Origin: Streptomyces sp. PTY087I2
GTDB lineage: Bacteria > Actinomycetota > Actinomycetes > Streptomycetales > Streptomycetaceae
NCBI RefSeq assembly: GCF_001687325.1
Contig: NZ_LZRD01000020.1
Location: 1-64,000 of the forward strand
Direction: 5' to 3'
DNA: 64,000 nt
Position 1 is the first letter of the stretch. The number at the start of each line of letters is the position of its first letter. Position numbers and translations under genes: made by a program. The notes beneath the pieces are model-generated. The model did not search any database and was not told the DNA's origin. It saw only the letters and a program-made list of their open reading frames with translations. This document shows positions 60,835 through 64,000 of the stretch, piece by piece.

Positions 60835-61984
60835 CTTGCGCGCCGTCCTTCCAGCCGATTTCTGCTCGGCCATGCCGCCGCTCCCGGTGCGGGTGCCGTA
60901 CGTCGTGCACCTGGAATCCGAGGGCGTGTTGCAGGTAGTAGCGCGGCTGCTCCGTCTCCAGCCCGGAGACGATAGCCGCGTGTTCCGTGACGTCCACGAC
61001 CACCAGACCACGAGCCTCCGGAAGGTCAGCGGCGACTTCCCGCAGCCGCTTCGCGGTCGGGACGCGGTGTGCATCCTTGCAGCGGTCGAGCTGCGCCAGC
61101 GGGCAGATGTCGCAGAGTTCAGGAACCCCGTAGTGGCCGTTGTAGTCCGGCAGTTCATGGGCGTAGGCCACGGCGCACGAGGTCTTGCGGAACAAGGAGT
61201 CGCTGCCGGCGAAGGTTGAAAGGACGCGCCTTTCCAGCGTCTCCGGCACGATCTTGCGCCGGGCCGTCTCGTCGTACGGCTCGGGCAGGTTGTTCGCCTT
61301 GTAGTAGTCCGCGATCTGGTCACGGTAGAACAGCCCCGTGAAGACCGTCGCGTCGGCGTGCTTGCTCAGCTCGTACGCCTGGTCGAGGTGTTCCGGTGAG
61401 TCGTTGAGACCAGGCACCAGCGGACGCCAGTAGAGAACCGTGCGGTACCGGCGTTCCCGCGGCGCGCTCATGAGCTTCAAGGACTCGGCGGCGACGTGCG
61501 ACGGGTAGGGCTCGATGTCCTTGTTGTCGATGCCGGAGTACGTGAACAGCAGTGTCAGCTTGATGTGCTGGAGCTGGTTGAGCCGGTCGATGTCCTCGGG
61601 CTTCATCTGGTGCCTGGTGATGACGAGTACGTGGTTCGTCAGCTTCCGGGCGTCCAGGTCGTCCAGCACAGCAAGGGTGTGCGGCCGGACCACTGGCAAG
61701 AACGGGTCGGTGGCGCGGTTGAACACCTGCACCGGCGTGACGTGCGGCTGGAAGTACCGATGACCGACCAGTTCTTCGACGGCTTCGGCGTCGCTCATGA
61801 GCGCACGGGGCACACGCTGGTCCCACAGACCATAGGTGTGCCGGATGCAGTACGCGCAGTCCAGCGGACACCCCTGAATGTGGTTCAGGCTGAGCCCGCT
61901 CTTGCGGTACTCCACGACTTCGCGGGCACGCTCGGGCATCCGCTCTATCTGATCCCGAGTTAAAAGCTGCACAGAGACAGGCAC
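60827..61984 (-). CDS. Radical SAM protein with candidate second Fe-S site
   Basis: 385 residues from GTG 61984 (GGAGG seven bases upstream; ATG 61999 covers the ribosome site). The [4Fe-4S]-SAM motif CPLDCAYC is Cys39, Cys43, Cys46. The TIM-barrel follows (FNRATDPFLP, VITRHQMKPEDIDRL, LTLLFTYSGID, YWRPLVPGLN). A second cluster CDICPLAQLDRC (Cys291, 294, 302) may bind another Fe-S centre. Spacing of the first motif and the FNRATDP region recall the spore-photoproduct-lyase branch, but the reaction is unknown. First gene of the operon with the exonuclease and the kinase. Confidence 0.85.
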   Translation of the reverse strand: MPVSVQLLTRDQIERMPERAREVVEYRKSGLSLNHIQGCPLDCAYCIRHTYGLWDQRVPRALMSDAEAVEELVGHRYFQPHVTPVQVFNRATDPFLPVVRPHTLAVLDDLDARKLTNHVLVITRHQMKPEDIDRLNQLQHIKLTLLFTYSGIDNKDIEPYPSHVAAESLKLMSAPRERRYRTVLYWRPLVPGLNDSPEHLDQAYELSKHADATVFTGLFYRDQIADYYKANNLPEPYDETARRKIVPETLERRVLSTFAGSDSLFRKTSCAVAYAHELPDYNGHYGVPELCDICPLAQLDRCKDAHRVPTAKRLREVAADLPEARGLVVVDVTEHAAIVSGLETEQPRYYLQHALGFQVHDVRHPHRERRHGRAEIGWKDGAQDG

Positions 61985-62012
61985 CTGACGGCCTCCCATG
62001 TCCGGGGACGGA

Positions 62013-62090
62013 GGAGCGCGGAGTGACGCGCTCCATTGGGAGCGTAGGGGTGCAATTTCCCTCTGGATAGAAAATTTCTCGGAATTTCTA
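62013..62090. promoter_or_regulatory. Two palindromes in the radical SAM operon promoter
   Basis: GGAGCGCG-GAGTGA-CGCGCTCC (62013-62034, perfect 8-bp arms) and TAGAAAATT-TCTCGG-AATTTCTA (62068-62090, AT-rich) lie between the XRE gene and the radical SAM start. They are candidate operators for the adjacent XRE regulator. Confidence 0.55.
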
Positions 62091-62122
62091 GCAACTCACT
62101 CGCCAGGGGAGGCGGCGCGCAA

Positions 62123-63010
62123 TCAGGAGCTATCTTCCGAGGCGTCGGGAACGAGGTCTTCAATCACCCGATTGATGATCGCCCGCGCTGCCCTGCCGTA
62201 GCTGGCAACGGCCGCAAGCTGCTCAAACGCGCTGCCGTACAGCTCGATCTCTTGCGGCTGACGGAGGTCAAGTTCAGCCGACAGCGTTTCAACGAGTACC
62301 CGCTCGTTGTCGTAGATCCAGAAGCCATGCCATGGCGAGGTGGCGTACTGAGTCTCGAAGTCGATAATGCCGAGACGTACGTTCGGGAGCTGCGACAGTG
62401 AAACCAGCCGGTCAAGCTGACCAATCATGACGTCCGGCGTACAGAGTCGAAACCTGAGCGCCGCTTCGGTAAGAACGAAGTGGAATCGCTTGTCCGGTCG
62501 GTACAGGATCTCTTGGCGTCTTGCCCGCCCGGCCACGGCCTCGTTGATGTCGTTGGGCAACTTCAGCCGGCGGATGCCTTCAGCGAAGCGGGCACGTGCG
62601 TACTCGGGTGTCTGGAGGAGGCCGGGAATCACGGTTGCCTCGAAGGCACGGAAGAGTCGGGTCCTCTGGTCCCATGAGATCAGCTCTTGCTGGTGAGGCT
62701 TCAAGCCGGTACGGAGGATGCGTTGCCACTCAGCGTGCTGCACCTCCAGCGTGTGCAGCGAAGCAAGCAGGGCTTCGGCCTCGCCCGCGCTTCCCGTAAC
62801 CGTGGCCCACTTACGAATGTCGTCGTCAGTGGGTGTCTGACGCCCATTCTCCAGCTTGGACACCTTGGAAGGCGGCCATGACAACGACTCCGCGAGCTGC
62901 CTGCCGCTCATGTCGGCGGCTTGGCGAAGCTCGCGGAGTCGTTTGCCCAGGGCGTCCCTGGCCTCGTGGACGTTAGACGAACCCGAGGTGCTGTTCGGTG
63001 GCAAAGTCAT
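62123..63010 (-). CDS. XRE family regulator with DUF5753
   Basis: 295 residues. The HTH lies at about 22-75 (LGKRLRELRQAADMSGRQLAESL, PPSKVSKLENGRQTP) and DUF5753 follows (AEWQRILRTGLKPHQQ, ATVIPGLLQTPEYAR, FRLCTPDVMIGQLDRL, SPWHGFWIYDN). A streptomycete BldB-partner-like type, commonly encoded beside DUF397 or DUF6879 genes. ATG 63010 lies 38 bases inside the DUF6879 gene; its ribosome site is weak. Probably controls the block through the palindromes downstream. Confidence 0.85.
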   Translation of the reverse strand: MTLPPNSTSGSSNVHEARDALGKRLRELRQAADMSGRQLAESLSWPPSKVSKLENGRQTPTDDDIRKWATVTGSAGEAEALLASLHTLEVQHAEWQRILRTGLKPHQQELISWDQRTRLFRAFEATVIPGLLQTPEYARARFAEGIRRLKLPNDINEAVAGRARRQEILYRPDKRFHFVLTEAALRFRLCTPDVMIGQLDRLVSLSQLPNVRLGIIDFETQYATSPWHGFWIYDNERVLVETLSAELDLRQPQEIELYGSAFEQLAAVASYGRAARAIINRVIEDLVPDASEDSS

Positions 63011-63509
63011 CCCGCCTGATGGCGTGGTGCCAAGCGGCATCACGCCAGTAGTTATGCTGCACGACCTCGCTGGCGTCTTCGATGACCTCGCCACCAAGGA
63101 AGGCATCGGCGTCATCAAAGTGCATCCGCACCAGCTTGCGCGAGTCGAACAGCCAGTAGTCGTGATTGGGGAGCTGTCCGGCGTCCGCCCGGTCACGCGT
63201 CAGGTAGCGGATGTCCTCGCCCGCCCCGTTGGTGAACTGAGCACACCACACACCGAACCGGCTGTAGTCGGTGAGCGGCAAGCTGACCACCCGCACACGT
63301 GTGAAGCGTCGCCCCTTGGACGTAGCGTCACGGATCATGGTCAGCCAGTCCTGCATCCACGGCAGGTCGTCCTTCTCCTGCGCGAGGAACTTCCGCAGCG
63401 ACTCGTTCTCGTAGTCCGCGTCGTAACGGTCGCGTACTTCCAGGCGAAACGCCGTGTGCTCGAACGACTGGAAGAGCTTGCCGAACTCTTCTCCGGTCAG
63501 AAAGCTCAG
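62973..63509 (-). CDS. DUF6879 family protein with apparent CTG start
   Basis: 178 residues if started at CTG 63509. The N-terminus LSFLTGEEFGKLFQSFEHTA and the rest (DRYDADYENESLRKF, PWMQDWLTMIRDATSKGR, RYLTRDRADAG) are DUF6879. No ATG/GTG/TTG exists before Met52, and starting there would lose conserved sequence. GGAGG lies seven bases before the CTG, and the codon overlaps the upstream stop as CTGA, just as other genes here overlap by ATGA or GTGA. Confidence 0.78.
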   Translation of the reverse strand: MSFLTGEEFGKLFQSFEHTAFRLEVRDRYDADYENESLRKFLAQEKDDLPWMQDWLTMIRDATSKGRRFTRVRVVSLPLTDYSRFGVWCAQFTNGAGEDIRYLTRDRADAGQLPNHDYWLFDSRKLVRMHFDDADAFLGGEVIEDASEVVQHNYWRDAAWHHAIRRDDFATEQHLGFV

Positions 63510-63739
63510 TGTTCTCCCTCCTCCATGTAGCGGCGGGCGTACATCTTGAGCACGTCTTCCGGGATCTCGATCAGCGTCTCATGGTCGGGGACCTCGCCGA
63601 CGTCGGCCAGCACCTGGGGGTCCGTCACCTTCCAACCCTGCGCGATGTAGGTGACGCGGTCGGTGCGGTCGGTGGCGAACAGCGTCGGAGAGTTGCCGAT
63701 CTGAGACTCAGGGTCCTTACCGAGGAACCGAGCACGCAT
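63506..63739 (-). CDS. Small protein upstream of DUF6879
   Basis: 77 residues from ATG 63739 (GGGAGGG six bases upstream). GNSPTLFATDRTDRVTYIAQGWKVTDPQVL and the acidic end ETLIEIPEDVLKMYARRY resemble proteins often encoded just before DUF6879 genes. First gene of the regulator block. Role unknown. Confidence 0.72.
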   Translation of the reverse strand: MRARFLGKDPESQIGNSPTLFATDRTDRVTYIAQGWKVTDPQVLADVGEVPDHETLIEIPEDVLKMYARRYMEEGEH

Positions 63740-63959
63740 GGTGCCCTCCCTTGCTCGAAACTTGGCGAACCGTTCTCGCACATCGTGAGGCGGACGGCTC
63801 GAACGGTCAAGGTGCCCTCATTGGACCCGGCAACTGACGGACGGGGTCTCTACTAGCCCACGAAGCCGCTGACCTGGGGCTATGGCCTCGGTGCGCCCCT
63901 ACTGCGGAGCGCTCCCCAGGGGTAGACTGGGGGCCGTCCCACTGCTTCGTGAGCGCATT
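63740..63959. promoter_or_regulatory. Right end of the element, promoter of the cargo block
   Basis: 220 noncoding bases before attR. They should hold the minus-strand promoter of the 77-aa/DUF6879/XRE block. The outermost 20 bases form the right half of the reconstructed attP dyad. Confidence 0.5.
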
Positions 63960-63964
63960 CGCTG
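63960..63964. other. attR core
   Basis: CGCTG at the right junction, matching attL. To its right the minus strand reads RLAHRIGVVFGQR, the ABC ATPase residues missing from the left fragment. Confidence 0.75.
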
Positions 63965-64000
63965 CCCGAAGACGACGCCGATGCGGTGCGCCAGGCGCGT
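63960..64000 (-). pseudogene. Upstream fragment of the split ABC ATPase gene
   Basis: Only 13 residues are in the window (RLAHRIGVVFGQR). They precede and are in phase with the QRTTLWWDL of the left fragment. Joining at the shared core restores the reading frame exactly. The Walker A and start lie beyond the window. Confidence 0.8.

Larger units (their letters stand above)
41329..63964. mobile_element. Serine-integrase integrative element (about 22.6 kb), composite
   Basis: Bounded by matching CGCTG cores (41329-41333 and 63960-63964) within the two halves of one ABC ATPase gene. Contents are a large serine recombinase at the left end, two TraG/VirD4-type ATPase plus Replic_Relax modules in opposite orientation, an excisionase and tyrosine integrase, a run of small membrane proteins, and cargo. 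No VirB4-like gene is present, so it looks mobilisable rather than fully self-conjugative, unless transfer uses an unrecognised channel. AT-rich patches (43.0-43.2, 44.3-44.4, 46.0-46.5 kb) mark it as foreign. Confidence 0.88.

Noticed and set aside
60827..61984. Prokaryotic viperin
   Set aside because: A radical SAM protein beside a dTMP-kinase-like protein suggested viperin. The CPLDCAYC motif and surrounding sequence do not match the viperin pattern and the protein carries extra C-terminal cysteines, so I call it only a radical SAM protein.

Overview
The window is high-GC actinobacterial chromosome, almost certainly Streptomyces. The evidence is the cslA-glxA-GH6 locus, sortases E and F, the many ATGA-coupled operons, the GTG and TTG starts, and the XRE/DUF5753-DUF6879 genes. 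It falls into two parts: chromosome (1 to about 41.33 kb) and a 22.6 kb integrated element (about 41.33 to 63.96 kb) whose two ends both lie inside the window.

Chromosomal part. A tRNA-Lys is followed by the cslA/glxA/cslZ cell-surface glycan locus, a class F sortase with its partner, and a HAD-IIA phosphatase. From 8.5 to 16.9 kb lies what reads as one phosphonate-catabolism regulon: a Tat-exported phosphodiesterase, a 2-aminoethylphosphonate-type ABC transporter, a phosphonatase-like HAD hydrolase, a TIGR03364-type FAD oxidoreductase and a GntR/UTRA regulator. The same near-palindromic operator precedes both transcription units. Next come an LAXTG-anchored surface protein, a ROK regulator divergent from a Gfo/Idh/MocA dehydrogenase and heme-degrading-domain pair, a fumarylacetoacetase-type hydrolase, a second YidC/Oxa1, a class E sortase and a SEC-C protein. 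A probable island (26.0-30.7 kb) holds a PLD-helicase-DUF3427 protein, a matrixin protease and a lipoprotein. It is followed by an HTH/DUF2975 pair, a repeat-rich helical protein, an EEP phosphatase, several small envelope proteins, a DUF445 protein, an SGNH hydrolase and a DUF1707 protein.

Integrated element. A large serine recombinase starts 63 bp inside the left end. The ends split an ABC-transporter ATPase gene: its C-terminal part lies at 40641-41333, and the preceding residues (GVVFGQR) reappear in frame at the last 41 bases of the window. Joining the two element ends gives an imperfect dyad like a serine-integrase attP. Inside are two related mobilisation modules (VirD4/TraG-type ATPase plus Replic_Relax protein) in opposite orientation, which converge on an excisionase-tyrosine integrase pair. 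The integrase 3' end contains an unused tRNA-Ala(GGC) attachment core. The element therefore looks like a chimera of two integrative elements.

Cargo. The left arm has a secreted SGNH hydrolase and small proteins, including an AT-rich 54-residue membrane peptide. The right arm (58.5-63.7 kb, all minus strand) has a regulator block (77-aa protein, DUF6879, XRE/DUF5753) followed by a coupled radical SAM - DnaQ-type exonuclease - dTMP-kinase-like - Cys-rich peptide cluster and a GHKL ATPase. I cannot assign this last cluster to a named system, and it is the best candidate here for undescribed biology. The DUF6879 gene appears to start at CTG, overlapping the upstream stop as CTGA.
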